Notes: generated from the letters alone by a model not told the origin. A DNA stretch of 64,000 nucleotides from Alphaproteobacteria bacterium (GCA_016125405.1 WGLW01000022.1:62001-126000), one strand, 5' to 3'. Positions 1 through 10,633 are shown, counted from the stretch's first letter. Numbers and translations: made by a program.

Positions 1-51
1 CTCAAGGGTCTCGTCCTGTGCCGGGCCGGAAAGGGGGATGGGGTATGTCAT
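1..51 (-). CDS. Possible 5' end of a gene running off the left edge
   Basis: An ATG on the minus strand opens a reading frame that stays open for 17 codons to the window edge (MTYPIPLSGPAQ...). It would be divergent from the DUF2235 gene. No family can be recognised from so few residues, and no strong Shine-Dalgarno precedes the ATG. This is a tentative partial gene only. A 12-bp palindrome CCCGAATTCGGG lies at 65-76 in the intervening region and could belong to either promoter. Confidence 0.3.
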   Translation of the reverse strand, partial: MTYPIPLSGPAQDETLE

Positions 52-194
52 GGCGCGCCTTTAGCCCGAATTCGGGGCATCGTCATCCTGGGTGCACGTG
101 GGGGGCATCTTCCCTTTGGGCAGAGCAGTTCGCCACTGGCGGCGAGAGTCCAGCCTGCTAGGCTGGCGGTCTTCCTCGCGGCGAGGGGCGTGTC

Positions 195-1448
195 GTGAAG
201 CGTATCATCATCTGTTTCGACGGGACTTGGCAGAAGCTGCGTCAGCCGACGCCGACCAATATTGCCTTGATCGCGCGCAGCATCGCCCACACGCACGTTG
301 AGCCGGACGGTAAAGCGATTTCCCAGATCGTGATTTACACCAAGGGTGTGGGCTCCAATACGGACGCCTTGGGTGAAATCGGGGTGATGGACGCCTTCAA
401 TGGCTGGCTGAACCGGGTTCTCGGCGGCGTGTTCGGCGATGGGCTCGAGGATTCCATTGTGGAAACTTATCTCCGGCTGGCCTTCAACTACGAGGCGGGC
501 GATGAAATCTATATCTTCGGGTTCAGCCGCGGCGCCTTCTGCGCGCGGAGTTTTGCCGGCCTGATCGGCAGCGCGGGCATCGTCAGCAGGCTCCATGCCG
601 AACGCGCGTGGGACGCCTTCCGTCTCTATCGGACCCGGCCTGGCGCCAACGCCACTCAGCTCGAGAAAGACGACTACGACCAGAGCCGTCGCGATTTTCG
701 CATGCGTTATGGCAAGGGCCGACGCGCGGATGACGGCACGCGTGTGAGAACCGACGAAGTCCCGCTGATTTCCTATCTCGGCATATTCGAAACGGTGGGG
801 CAGCGCGGGTTGCCCAGCGTTCTGGGGTCCTTTGCGCGCAAGCTGAACCGGCGGTTTGGTTTTCATGACATGGAAATCGGCGAGAACGTGCTGGCGGCCC
901 GCCACGCCGTGGCGATCGATGAATCGCGTCTTGGTTTCCCTCCAACGCTCTGGGAGGGCGTCGAGGAGGCCAATTCCCGGTCGCACTGCACGCCGGGTCG
1001 TCGCCACTATCAGCAGCGATGGTTTGTCGGCACGCATGGCGATGTCGGCGGCGGAGCGGGATCACCCTTGTCGGCGCCGCCGCTCAAATGGGTCGCTGAG
1101 GGGGCTGCGGAATGTGGCCTCAGGTTTTACGCCCGGCATGGGGATGATGAATCCCCGATGGACCAGGCGCTACGCCAGGCGGGTCTTGCCTTTGATGGCC
1201 GGATCACGCGGCCAGGTTTCTGGAACTCGCTCTCGCCGATGAATTATCCTATCTACACGCGGCGCATCTGGGTTTCCAGAAAACGGAAGGCGATGCCAAC
1301 TGCAGACTATGCGGCGAATGTGCTGGACCCGACCGTGGCCCGGCGCGCAGCGGCGAAGAAGCTGCGCTACAGGCCGCCGCCGCTGAAACCCTTCCGGACC
1401 ATTCTGTTGTCTCTGATCGAGCACGACGAACACCCACCGGCGGAATAA
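195..1448 (+). CDS. DUF2235 (Tle1-like) alpha/beta-hydrolase
   Basis: A 417-residue protein that opens with the DUF2235 signature CFDGTW (residues 7-12) and has a nucleophile-elbow GFSRG at about 109-113. A GTHGDVGGG segment around residue 280 is also typical of the family. DUF2235 proteins are serine hydrolases related to the type VI secretion phospholipase Tle1. Here there are no T6SS genes, no immunity-like neighbour and no signal peptide, so a cytosolic or housekeeping hydrolase role is equally likely. It converges on the exported-protein gene downstream. The family call is firm; the substrate is unknown. Confidence 0.85.
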   Translation: MKRIIICFDGTWQKLRQPTPTNIALIARSIAHTHVEPDGKAISQIVIYTKGVGSNTDALGEIGVMDAFNGWLNRVLGGVFGDGLEDSIVETYLRLAFNYEAGDEIYIFGFSRGAFCARSFAGLIGSAGIVSRLHAERAWDAFRLYRTRPGANATQLEKDDYDQSRRDFRMRYGKGRRADDGTRVRTDEVPLISYLGIFETVGQRGLPSVLGSFARKLNRRFGFHDMEIGENVLAARHAVAIDESRLGFPPTLWEGVEEANSRSHCTPGRRHYQQRWFVGTHGDVGGGAGSPLSAPPLKWVAEGAAECGLRFYARHGDDESPMDQALRQAGLAFDGRITRPGFWNSLSPMNYPIYTRRIWVSRKRKAMPTADYAANVLDPTVARRAAAKKLRYRPPPLKPFRTILLSLIEHDEHPPAE

Positions 1449-1470
1449 GGCCTCGTTCCTCTGATGCTGC

Positions 1471-2478
1471 TCAATTCGCTCCCGGCGATTTGGGTTTCCC
1501 GGCCGCTTTGCGTGCATCCTCGATCCGCTGGGCCTTGAGAATGTTGGGAAGCGAATAATTGCCCTCGTGGCAGGCGTGCTCGAACATTCGCTGGTCGGTT
1601 CGATAGAGCGAGTACTCGGCGAGCCACGGCGCGGTGTAGGTCGAGGGATCGATCACGGTGTACTGGTAGAGCAACTCGTTTTCCGAAAGTCGCGTGTAAC
1701 GTTCAATCACCTTGCCGGTCGTCGGCACGATGAGATTCGAGAAGGCGCGAACTCGGTCCTTGGCGGGCAGGCGGACAGTTTCGATGACCAGCGTGTCGCC
1801 TTCCCAATGCGCGATTGAATCGCCAAGCGAGGACGTCAGCTCCGCTGGTTTGTGCGTCGACGTGAGCGGAATGATGCGGGCCTCGTCGCCATACTCCGTG
1901 TGAAGCACGATCGCGTCCCGCGTCTGGATGATCTGGCGGGGGTTGGCGCTCGTCGTATACATTCCGCTGATCGGAGGCAGCCCCAGGCTCGTGACGCAAC
2001 GTTCCCAGTTCGGTCGTTCCTCCGGATTGTCAGCCTGGTTGGATCCGTAACCGCGGGAGGATTCCTTTCGCGCGGCGTCAGTGTAGGGCAGCCGCCCATC
2101 GGCGGGCTCGACGACAGACCGCGTGCGCCGTTCGCCCCGGACGATCGGCAGGCCATCGGTGACTTGCATCAGCGCGGGCACTTCAGGGTCAAGCTGCTTG
2201 TCAAAGCCGCTGCTTACGCCCTTCGCAACCGCGGCCGCCATTGCCTTGGCAGCAGGCTCGGGCAGCGTCAGCGGAGCATTGGGCGACGCCTCCATCAGGA
2301 TGAGGAAATTCTGGGTCCAAATGCCCTCGAGATCTGGCTGCCCGGATGATGTTCGCGGCGCGGTGTAGGCTTCTGAAGTAACCGGTTGCGGCGCGAGGCC
2401 GGGCGTCTGGCCGGCGGCGAGAGGTGTTACGCAGAGGCAACCGGCGAAAAGGCCGGCTGCGCCCAAATCCGTTCTCAT
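1471..2478 (-). CDS. Exported two-cysteine protein, family copy 1
   Basis: The ORF track starts at 2598, but the ATG at 2478 is preferred because it gives a signal peptide directly (MRTDLGAAGLFAGCLC...AAGQ), yielding 335 residues. The mature part shares a motif series with three other genes in this window: PDLEGIW, NPEER, WERC, DEARIIPL, GDSIAHWEGDTLVIET, GKVIERYTR and HACHEGNY. Only two cysteines remain after signal cleavage, in ERC and ACHEGN. This is the most diverged of the four copies. Such proteins are usually annotated as hypothetical and no function is known to me. Periplasmic location is inferred from the signal peptide. Confidence 0.8.
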   Translation of the reverse strand: MRTDLGAAGLFAGCLCVTPLAAGQTPGLAPQPVTSEAYTAPRTSSGQPDLEGIWTQNFLILMEASPNAPLTLPEPAAKAMAAAVAKGVSSGFDKQLDPEVPALMQVTDGLPIVRGERRTRSVVEPADGRLPYTDAARKESSRGYGSNQADNPEERPNWERCVTSLGLPPISGMYTTSANPRQIIQTRDAIVLHTEYGDEARIIPLTSTHKPAELTSSLGDSIAHWEGDTLVIETVRLPAKDRVRAFSNLIVPTTGKVIERYTRLSENELLYQYTVIDPSTYTAPWLAEYSLYRTDQRMFEHACHEGNYSLPNILKAQRIEDARKAAGKPKSPGAN

Positions 2479-2647
2479 GGGAACCCCATTTCCTCGAAAA
2501 CGACCCCGGGGAAGCATAGCACTCAAAGACCTGCAGCGCGACACAGTGAAGGTTCGCGGCGGGTCGTATGCCATCCCATAGAAACATCGAAACGCCACGG
2601 CGTCCCGCGCGTTCGCTTACAGTTACAGAACGCAGGGCTGGCACTCG

Positions 2648-3349
2648 ATGATTCCACAATGGTTGCACGATCTTTCGCTGATCTCGCTGGCTGTGGGGGC
2701 GATTGCGGCGGTCGTGCTGGCAATCGATGTCGCGCGGCATCCGCAGAAGATGTGGATCATGAATCTGGTCTGGCCGGTGAACGCGCTGTTCTCGCCGTTA
2801 GGCGTCGCGTGGCTCTACGCAAAATTCGGACGCAACATCCCGCAAGGCGACCATGCAAAAAGGTCTGCGCCTTTCGCCGTTCAGGTTGCGAAGGCGGCGG
2901 GACATTGCGGCAGCGGCTGCACGCTGGGCGACATCATTGCCGAAAGCCTCGCCGTCACGTTTCCGGGGATAGCAGTCTGGTTCGGGCTGGGTGCGTTGTT
3001 TGCCGAGCCGATGTTCGCGATCTGGATTCTGGACTTCATTTTCGCCTTCGCCATCGGCATCGCGTTTCAATACTTCACGATCCAGCCCATGCGGCATCTT
3101 GCGCCGCTGGATGGATTGAAACAGGCGCTCAAGGCGGACGTGCTCTCGCTGAGCGCGTGGCAGATCGGCATGTATGGATTCATGGCGATTGCGCAGTTCG
3201 CGCTGTTCCGGCCGCTCTTCGGCGTAAGCCTGAAGGCGGACATGCCGGAATTCTGGTTCATGATGCAGATCGCCATGAACGCCGGCTTCGCCACCAGCTA
3301 TCCAGTCAACTGGCTGCTGCTGAAAGCTGGCGTCAAGGAAGCGATGTAG
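2648..3349 (+). CDS. DUF4396 membrane protein
   Basis: A 233-residue polytopic membrane protein. Hydrophobic segments are visible at about 8-27, 37-55, 105-150 and 180-230. The motif HCGSGCTLGDIIAE after the first helices matches the DUF4396 family; its paired cysteines and histidine suggest metal or redox chemistry, but the function is not established. It is divergent from the exported-protein gene across about 170 bp and converges on folE with 9 bp between the stops. Confidence 0.8.
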   Translation: MIPQWLHDLSLISLAVGAIAAVVLAIDVARHPQKMWIMNLVWPVNALFSPLGVAWLYAKFGRNIPQGDHAKRSAPFAVQVAKAAGHCGSGCTLGDIIAESLAVTFPGIAVWFGLGALFAEPMFAIWILDFIFAFAIGIAFQYFTIQPMRHLAPLDGLKQALKADVLSLSAWQIGMYGFMAIAQFALFRPLFGVSLKADMPEFWFMMQIAMNAGFATSYPVNWLLLKAGVKEAM

Positions 3350-3358
3350 GGCCGGAGC

Positions 3359-3988
3359 TTACCTGCCGGCGAGACGCAGGAAGCGCTCGCGCAATTCTTG
3401 ATCGGTCTTGAAGACGCCCGTGAACTGCGTGGTGATGGTCGACACGTTGGGATGATGCACGCCGCGCGTGGTCATGCATTCATGCTTGGCGTCGATCAGC
3501 ACCGCGACGCCATGCGGGTTCAGGCTCTCGTTGATCGCCCGGGCGATCTGCGAGGTCATGGTTTCCTGGGTCTGCAGGCGCTTGGCGTAGATTTCGACCA
3601 CGCGCGCCAGCTTCGAGATGCCCACGACCGACTCGGTCGGCATGTAGGCGACGCAGGCGGTGCCGAGGAACGGCGCCATGTGGTGTTCGCAATGCGATTC
3701 CACATCGATGTCGCGCAGCATCACGATGTCGTCGTAGCCTTTGACGTCTTCGAAGGTCCTGGAGAGGTAGGTCATCGGGTCTTCGCGGTAGCCGGAGAAC
3801 CATTCCTCGTAGGCGTCGACGACGCGCTGGGGCGTATCGATCAGGCCTTCGCGCTTGGGATCATCCCCTGCCCATGCGATCAGCGTGCGCACAGCGTCTT
3901 CCGCTTCGTCGCGTGAGGGGCGTTTGAACGGCTCGGATTCGGGCCCGGCCTTTGGTATCCGGGCATTGCCCTTGTTAACGGCGTCCAT
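3359..3988 (-). CDS. folE: GTP cyclohydrolase I
   Basis: GTP cyclohydrolase I converts GTP to 7,8-dihydroneopterin triphosphate, the first step of folate/tetrahydropterin synthesis in the cytosol. The 209-residue protein has the expected length and the zinc/active-site motif [10 protein letters not shown] around residue 98. The later HECMTTRG segment supplies the second zinc cysteine and the catalytic loop, and the C-terminus (TTQFTGVF...RFLRL) is typical. It is a single gene with its own promoter region, divergent from cysS. Confidence 0.97.
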   Translation of the reverse strand: MDAVNKGNARIPKAGPESEPFKRPSRDEAEDAVRTLIAWAGDDPKREGLIDTPQRVVDAYEEWFSGYREDPMTYLSRTFEDVKGYDDIVMLRDIDVESHCEHHMAPFLGTACVAYMPTESVVGISKLARVVEIYAKRLQTQETMTSQIARAINESLNPHGVAVLIDAKHECMTTRGVHHPNVSTITTQFTGVFKTDQELRERFLRLAGR

Positions 3989-4051
3989 GCATTACCAGCG
4001 ACCCTGGGCCGCCCTTTCGACTCTGAGGGGCGGGGGTCGAGCCGGGGCCGC

Positions 4052-4081
4052 GGAGGAATTCCTCCCATGACCCGGACTTAA
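4052..4081 (+). other. Palindrome and four-codon mini-ORF upstream of cysS
   Basis: GGAGGAATTCCTCC (4052-4065) is a perfect 14-bp palindrome whose left half is a strong Shine-Dalgarno. It is followed by ATGACCCGGACTTAA (4067-4081), which would encode MTRT. It lies in the 218-bp gap between the divergent folE and cysS genes. It could be a regulatory hairpin, a leader mini-ORF or chance. There is no further support. Confidence 0.25.
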
Positions 4082-4206
4082 CGCCCGCCCGCATTGATCC
4101 CCTCAGGGGCGCGTGAGACATAGGCGCCTCTTCGCGAAACGCCAATCACACTTTGCGAAAACGTTTATCGAATATTCCTAACGGAACGAAAAGACCAAGA
4201 CCTGCC

Positions 4207-5583
<1,377 letters not shown>

Positions 5584-5649
5584 CGCGCCAGGCGTTTGAC
5601 GGCGCGGGGCCGACGACGGATTATCGGGGGCATTTTGAGGGAATATGGC

Positions 5650-6093
5650 ATGAAACGGGCGATGGCGGCGGCGGCGATGCTTGTTCTGGCAGGCGCTTGC
5701 GCCAGTCAGTCGGGGCAGGCCTCGAGTGTCGGCGCCCGACCGCCCCAGGGGCCGGGACCCGGCGGAACGGATTTCGGCTACTGGAACCGCGACGCGGAAG
5801 GCGCCGTGGATGCATCCTTCCGGTCGTTCATTGCCCAAAGGTACAAGCCCGGCGACGAGAAAAAGGCGAGGGCCGATCTCGAAAAGGACGGCTTCACCTG
5901 CAAGGACGCAAGCCAGCGCGTAGAAGGGACCGCCGTTCCGGATCTCGAATGCACGCGCCTCTACAAGCTCTACGACGACGTGCACGCCTGGACGGTGGAG
6001 TTCTGGCCCAACGACCGGGAGCCGCGCGCCCAATATACCCGCACGCACATTCGAGACCGCCTGCAGACTTACGATGACAGCAAGCACCACTAG
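5650..6093 (+). CDS. Small predicted lipoprotein
   Basis: A 147-residue protein using the ATG at 5650, which gives a lipoprotein-type signal MKRAMAAAAMLVLAGAC with the acceptor cysteine at residue 17. The longer frame from 5596 puts a basic stretch before the signal and is unlikely. The mature part has two further cysteines (FTCKDAS, LECTRLY). No domain is recognised. It overlaps exoD by 20 bp, so the two are probably cotranscribed. Confidence 0.7.
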   Translation: MKRAMAAAAMLVLAGACASQSGQASSVGARPPQGPGPGGTDFGYWNRDAEGAVDASFRSFIAQRYKPGDEKKARADLEKDGFTCKDASQRVEGTAVPDLECTRLYKLYDDVHAWTVEFWPNDREPRAQYTRTHIRDRLQTYDDSKHH

Positions 6094-6670
6094 GCCGGCT
6101 TCGCACAATTTTGCGAACCTGCTGGCCAGCCTGATCGATCAGACCTCGGGAGACACCGTGACGCTGGGCGACCTGCTCGAGATTGTCGGGCGGCGTTCGT
6201 TCGGCCCTGTCATCCTGGTGCTTGGGCTTGTCGCGCTGTCACCGCTCTCCATCGTCCCGGGCATCACATGGGCGGTGGCCGCGGTGACCCTTATTTTCTC
6301 GGTGCAGATCCTGTTGGGGTTGAAACACATCTGGTTGCCGTCCGGCTTGCTCCGCCTGTCGGTGACGAGAGATCAGCTGAAGGCGGCCGTGCGGGCGGGC
6401 GCTCCGGCCGCCCACGTCGCAGACCGGCTGACGGCGCCGCGCCTCGTCTTTCTGACGCATCCTCCTTTTGTGGTGGTGACGGCTCTGGTTTGCGTTCTCG
6501 CGGCATTGGTGACCTTTCCGTTGGGGCTGGTCCCTCTTGGTCCCGTCCTGCCGGGAATTTCCATCGTCCTGCTGGGTGTCGGCATGACGGCTCGCGACGG
6601 ACTGTTTCTTGCACTGTCCTTGGTCGCCCTGATCGGGCCGGTCGTTTTGCTGGCTAGGTGGCTGTTGTGA
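6074..6670 (+). CDS. exoD: ExoD-family membrane protein
   Basis: A 198-residue protein with the ExoD layout: a soluble N-terminus with TLGDLLEIVGRRSFGPVILVLGLVALSPL, then several hydrophobic segments. ExoD was described in Sinorhizobium as affecting exopolysaccharide production; its biochemical role is unclear. It overlaps the upstream lipoprotein gene and its TGA overlaps a GTG of the CHAD gene (GTGA), suggesting translational coupling. Confidence 0.85.
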   Translation: MTASTTRPASHNFANLLASLIDQTSGDTVTLGDLLEIVGRRSFGPVILVLGLVALSPLSIVPGITWAVAAVTLIFSVQILLGLKHIWLPSGLLRLSVTRDQLKAAVRAGAPAAHVADRLTAPRLVFLTHPPFVVVTALVCVLAALVTFPLGLVPLGPVLPGISIVLLGVGMTARDGLFLALSLVALIGPVVLLARWLL

Positions 6671-7536
6671 GCTATTCGCTGGAAGATGGAGAGCCTGCTG
6701 GCGCCGGCCTTGCGCGTGTCATAGCCGAACAGGTCGGGAAGCTGACGGCGGAGTGTGAAAAGGCTGCAGAAGATCCAGCCGCTTTCGTCCACAAGGCGAG
6801 GGTGCGCTGCAAACGGATCCGCGCAGCGCTGCGCCTTTTGCGGCCGGCCATCGGCCGCGCAACCTACGCGGAAGAAAACGGCTGGTGGCGGGATGCCGCC
6901 CGAGGGTTGTCCGAGCTGCGTGACCTCACGGCGCGCTCCGAGGCGCTGGCGGCTGTCGGGCCGGAAATCGAGGCGGAAATTGGCGCGGTCGTCTTTCGCC
7001 GGCTTCGCTGGCAGTTCGATCGCGAGCGCCGGATTCACGAAACGACTGCTGGCCAGGATGACCCGATCGGGGCGTTCTGCGCGGACCTCGCAGGGTATGA
7101 CCTTTCAAGGATCGAAGACGCCGACCACGAAGGCCACAAGGCGCTCGCCCAAGCGCTCGCCCGCACGTATGGCAAGGCGCGGGCGGCGATGTACGCCGCT
7201 TACGAGGGCGATGCGCCCGACCTGTTTCACGAGTGGCGCAAACAGACAAAATACCACGCCCTGCAGCTGCGGCTGGTGCGGCGCATCTATCCGGGGCTGC
7301 AGCCGAGTATTCAGGCGGCGCGCGATCTGGCCGAATTGCTCGGGGCCGTTCAGGACATCGAGGTTCTGGTCAGTGGACTTTCCCACGGTCGCGACGGCCA
7401 CATCATCACGGCGCTCGAGGTCCGTCGGCGCGCGATGCTGGAGGGCGCGCGAGTGGCTGGCGAAGCCCTGTTTCCGCTGAAGCCAAAAGCCTGGTCCAAG
7501 GCCCTTGACCGGCAGACGGCCGAAGCCGACCTGTAG
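6667..7536 (+). CDS. CHAD-domain protein
   Basis: CHAD domains are alpha-helical proteins with conserved histidines and basic residues, thought to bind polyphosphate or chelate metals. The signature HKARVRCKRIRAALRLLRP lies near the N-terminus (about residues 40-60), and FHEWRKQTKYHALQLRLV near residue 185 is the second repeat. The GTG at 6667 overlaps the exoD stop by 4 bp and is preferred; a GTG at 6658 is the alternative (292 aa). Polyphosphate binding is inference from the family. Confidence 0.88.
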   Translation: MSYSLEDGEPAGAGLARVIAEQVGKLTAECEKAAEDPAAFVHKARVRCKRIRAALRLLRPAIGRATYAEENGWWRDAARGLSELRDLTARSEALAAVGPEIEAEIGAVVFRRLRWQFDRERRIHETTAGQDDPIGAFCADLAGYDLSRIEDADHEGHKALAQALARTYGKARAAMYAAYEGDAPDLFHEWRKQTKYHALQLRLVRRIYPGLQPSIQAARDLAELLGAVQDIEVLVSGLSHGRDGHIITALEVRRRAMLEGARVAGEALFPLKPKAWSKALDRQTAEADL

Positions 7537-7539
7537 GTC

Positions 7540-7977
7540 ATGTTCGGCGAGCTTTATCACAACCGGGTCCTCGAACTGGCGGCGGACATTCCCCACGCTG
7601 GCCGGCTGGACCATCCGCAGGGCAGCTCGCTCAAGGTGAGCCGGGTCTGCGGCTCGACGGTCAATGTCGATGTGGTTCTGGACGAAGACGGCCGCATCAC
7701 AGAGATCGCCGTCGATCCCAAGGCCTGTGCGCTCGGCCAGGCTGCAACATCCATCCTGGCGCGGGAAGCGATCGGCAAGTCGCTTCCGGAACTCAAGGCC
7801 GCGCGGGACGCCCTGCGCGCGATGCTGAAGGAGGGCGCGGAGCCGCCATCCTCAGGCGCGCCTTTCTGGGAGCTGCGCCATCTCGCGCCGGTTCGCGATT
7901 ACCCACCCCGGCACGCCTCGACCATGCTGGCCTTCGACGCTGTGGTGGAGGCCGTCGAACAGGCTCTCGCGGGCTAG
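7540..7977 (+). CDS. NifU/IscU-like iron-sulfur scaffold protein
   Basis: A 145-residue member of the alphaproteobacterial NifU-like scaffold family. Cluster-ligand cysteines are visible in RVCGST (about residue 37) and PKACALGQ (about 67). The usual third-cysteine region is replaced by the family-typical ending LAPVRDYPPRHASTMLAF. The start is 3 bp after the CHAD stop. In many relatives this gene is followed directly by yidD; here a MarR-GNAT gene and a membrane protein come between. Confidence 0.88.
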   Translation: MFGELYHNRVLELAADIPHAGRLDHPQGSSLKVSRVCGSTVNVDVVLDEDGRITEIAVDPKACALGQAATSILAREAIGKSLPELKAARDALRAMLKEGAEPPSSGAPFWELRHLAPVRDYPPRHASTMLAFDAVVEAVEQALAG

Positions 7978-7995
7978 CGGGCGCAAGAAATATAC

Positions 7996-8008
7996 TTGAC
8001 TAAGTCAA
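7996..8008. promoter_or_regulatory. Probable operator of the MarR-GNAT gene
   Basis: TTGACTAAGTCAA is an inverted repeat (TTGAC-TAA-GTCAA) 12 bp before the start of the MarR-GNAT gene. MarR-family proteins commonly bind short dyads in their own promoters, so autoregulation is a reasonable inference. Binding is not demonstrated. Confidence 0.5.
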
Positions 8009-8020
8009 CTATCCTGACGG

Positions 8021-9016
8021 ATGGTTTGCGCCATGCCAGCCGTCGCCGCATCCGCAATCGCCGCCGTTCGCCGCTTCAACCGTTTCTACACGCGGGAAGT
8101 TGGCCTCCTGCGCAAAACCTTTCTCGACACGCCCTGGACGCTGGGCGAAATGCGCATCCTGTTCGAGATCGCTCACGGCGATGCCCCGACCGCCAGCGAC
8201 ATCGCTGCGGCGCTTGAGCTGGACGCGGCCTATCTCAGCCGTCTTCTGAGAAAGTTCGAGTCAGGCGGTCTCATCTCGCGCACGCCGTCGAAGGTGGATG
8301 GCCGTCAGAGCCATCTGCGGCTGACGGCCAAGGGCCGCGCCGCCTTTGGTCCGGCGGACAAACGACAGGCTGACGAGGTTCAGGTGATGCTGGGGCGGTT
8401 GCCCGCAACCAACCAGCGGCGTCTCGTCTCCGCCATGGCGACCATCAGCGAACTGCTCGACAGGAACGAAAGCGCCGCCGCGCGCCGCGAAATCAGGTTG
8501 CGCCAGCCGAAGCCGGGCGATTTTGGCTGGATCATCTCCCGCCACGCCGAAGTCTATGGCGAGGAATACGGATGGGGTCCGCCGTTCGAGGGGCTTTGCG
8601 CCGGCATCGTCGCCGACTTCGTCAACGATTTCGATCCGGAAAAGGAGCGCTGCTGGATCGCCGAGGTGGACGGCGAACGGGCGGGAACGATCATGCTGGT
8701 CAAGGACGAGGAGGGCGGAGATCCCGACGGCGTTGCGCGCATCCGCCTGCTGCTGGTCGAACCCTCCGCCCGGGGACTTGGGCTGGGCGCCCGGCTGGTG
8801 GATGAATGCGTCCGGTTCGCGCGCGCAAAGGGCTATCGCCGCGTGACGCTCTGGACCCACTCGGTGCTGGTCGCGGCGCGCGCGGTATATGCGAAAGCGG
8901 GGTTCGTTAAGACAGGGGAAGAAGCGCACGACAGTTGGGGAAAGCCGGTCACCAGCGAGTTCTGGGACCTAGACCTTACGGCGACAGGGCGGCCATCAAC
9001 GCAAACGAAAGGATAA
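8021..9016 (+). CDS. MarR regulator fused to GNAT acetyltransferase
   Basis: A 331-residue two-domain protein. The N-terminal half is a winged helix of MarR type: PWTLGEMRILFEI, a recognition region LDAAYLSRLLRKFE and the wing SKVDGRQSHLRLT (residues about 40-110). The C-terminal half is a GNAT fold, with IRLLLVEPSARGLGLGARLVDECVRFA giving the acetyl-CoA motif (about 245-275). This fused architecture is widespread. An ATG at 8033 is an alternative start. A dyad immediately upstream suggests autoregulation. The gene interrupts the expected scaffold-yidD pair. Confidence 0.9.
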   Translation: MVCAMPAVAASAIAAVRRFNRFYTREVGLLRKTFLDTPWTLGEMRILFEIAHGDAPTASDIAAALELDAAYLSRLLRKFESGGLISRTPSKVDGRQSHLRLTAKGRAAFGPADKRQADEVQVMLGRLPATNQRRLVSAMATISELLDRNESAAARREIRLRQPKPGDFGWIISRHAEVYGEEYGWGPPFEGLCAGIVADFVNDFDPEKERCWIAEVDGERAGTIMLVKDEEGGDPDGVARIRLLLVEPSARGLGLGARLVDECVRFARAKGYRRVTLWTHSVLVAARAVYAKAGFVKTGEEAHDSWGKPVTSEFWDLDLTATGRPSTQTKG

Positions 9017-9058
9017 TCCTGTCTTCATTGCCCGCTGCGCTGGTCGCGGAGGGTACGG

Positions 9059-10633
9059 GTGACGTCCGCATCGATTGCCGAAACAGGGTCGCCGGTCCGC
9101 AGCCCCGCTCAGGGAATGGAGCGTCGGCTGCTGGTCGTCGCCGGCGTTTTCACCATCGCCTACGCGGCCGTCCTGGTCATGCAATCGTCGCTGACCTCGT
9201 TCTACACGCTCGACGATCCCTACATTCATCTCGCACTGGCCGAGAACATCGCGCGCGGCCACTTCGGCGTGAATCCGAGCGAGGCCTCGAACCCGTCATC
9301 GTCCATTCTGTGGCCTTGGCTCATGGCGGCCTTCAAGCCGCTGGGACTCATGTTGTGGGCGCCGCTTCTGGTGAATATCGCGGCGTTCCTCGCGACGCTG
9401 AACGTCATCTTCGAATACACGGTTCGTACTCTGGCGCCGCAAGGCCGCGATCCATCCAACGCGCTCATCTTGGTTGGCCTCGCCGTATTCTCCTACAACC
9501 TTTTCGGCGTCGTCTTCACGGGCATGGAGCACAGCCTCCACACGCTGGTGAGCGTGCTGGCCATCACGCGGATTCTCGACAAACGCTATGACAGGCTGGC
9601 GCTCGTCGCCTGCGTTGCAAGTCCGTTGCTGCGGTTCGAGGGCGTGCTGGTTTTAGGCTTCTGCCTGGTCGCCGCCATCGTTGACCGCAAGTTCGTATTT
9701 GCCGCCGTGGCGTTTGCGCTCGCGGCTGCGGTGATCGGCGCCTACGAGGTCATGCTGGCCGGCCTCGGGCTTCCGGCGCTTCCCTCTTCGGTTCTCGCAA
9801 AGTCGCACATATCGGCGGGCGTGGTGGCGGGCGGCCATGGCGAACTGCGCAGCGTGCTGGCGAGTCTCTGGCGGAACCTGCACGCCCTCGACGCGCCGAT
9901 GTACGGGCTGTTCGCCGCAGTCCTGCTCTACGCCATCGCCGTTCGCCGTGGCCGCGACCGGCTCATTGCCGCGGGCATGTTCGGCATGCTTGCGGTGTTC
10001 CTGACAATCCACGCCAGAGACGCCTGGGCTCGGTATGATGTCTTCCTGTTTTGCATCGAGACGGTCGCCTGTATCCATCTGCTGCGGGATCCGCTGCAAC
10101 GGTTGCTGACCAGACGCGCGGCGACCTGGACGCTGGCCGGGACGCTGGTGGTGATGAATGCGGCGCTGGGACTTTTTGTGCTGGTGGCTTCACCCTTGGC
10201 GGCCGGCAATATCAACGCGCAGCAGCACCAGATGCACCGCTTCGTCACGGGATGCTGGAAAGGCCCGATCGCGGTCAACGATCTCGGCTGGACGAGCTTC
10301 CGGAACGACCAATACGTGCTCGACCTTGCCGGCCTCGGAAACGAGACGGCCCGCCGGGCCCGCCTTGCCGGCGGTTACGAGTGGATGGCGGCGATGGCCG
10401 CCTCGCACCACGTCGACGCCGCCGCGATCTACCCGGAATGGTTCGACGGCGTTCCGGAAAGCTGGGTCCATGTCGGCGACCTCCTGCTGACCGAGCCCAA
10501 GATCACGCCGGCCGAGGCCCGGGTCGCCTTCTATGCGACACGGCCCGCCGCCGCCGGCCGCGTCAGAACCTGCCTCGACTGGCTCGCCAGTGACCTGCCG
10601 GCCGGGGCCAGGATCGACCTGACGGCGCCGTGA
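9059..10633 (+). CDS. Polytopic membrane protein, GT-C glycosyltransferase-like
   Basis: A 524-residue protein with about ten hydrophobic segments. After the first transmembrane segment comes YTLDDPYIHLALAENI, an acidic DD motif in the first external loop where GT-C glycosyltransferases carry catalytic acids, followed by SNPSSSILWPW. The C-terminal 130 residues look periplasmic. The GTG start at 9059 follows a good GGAGG. The donor and acceptor are unknown; it may act on lipid-linked sugars together with the glycosyltransferases downstream. Confidence 0.7.
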   Translation: MTSASIAETGSPVRSPAQGMERRLLVVAGVFTIAYAAVLVMQSSLTSFYTLDDPYIHLALAENIARGHFGVNPSEASNPSSSILWPWLMAAFKPLGLMLWAPLLVNIAAFLATLNVIFEYTVRTLAPQGRDPSNALILVGLAVFSYNLFGVVFTGMEHSLHTLVSVLAITRILDKRYDRLALVACVASPLLRFEGVLVLGFCLVAAIVDRKFVFAAVAFALAAAVIGAYEVMLAGLGLPALPSSVLAKSHISAGVVAGGHGELRSVLASLWRNLHALDAPMYGLFAAVLLYAIAVRRGRDRLIAAGMFGMLAVFLTIHARDAWARYDVFLFCIETVACIHLLRDPLQRLLTRRAATWTLAGTLVVMNAALGLFVLVASPLAAGNINAQQHQMHRFVTGCWKGPIAVNDLGWTSFRNDQYVLDLAGLGNETARRARLAGGYEWMAAMAASHHVDAAAIYPEWFDGVPESWVHVGDLLLTEPKITPAEARVAFYATRPAAAGRVRTCLDWLASDLPAGARIDLTAP

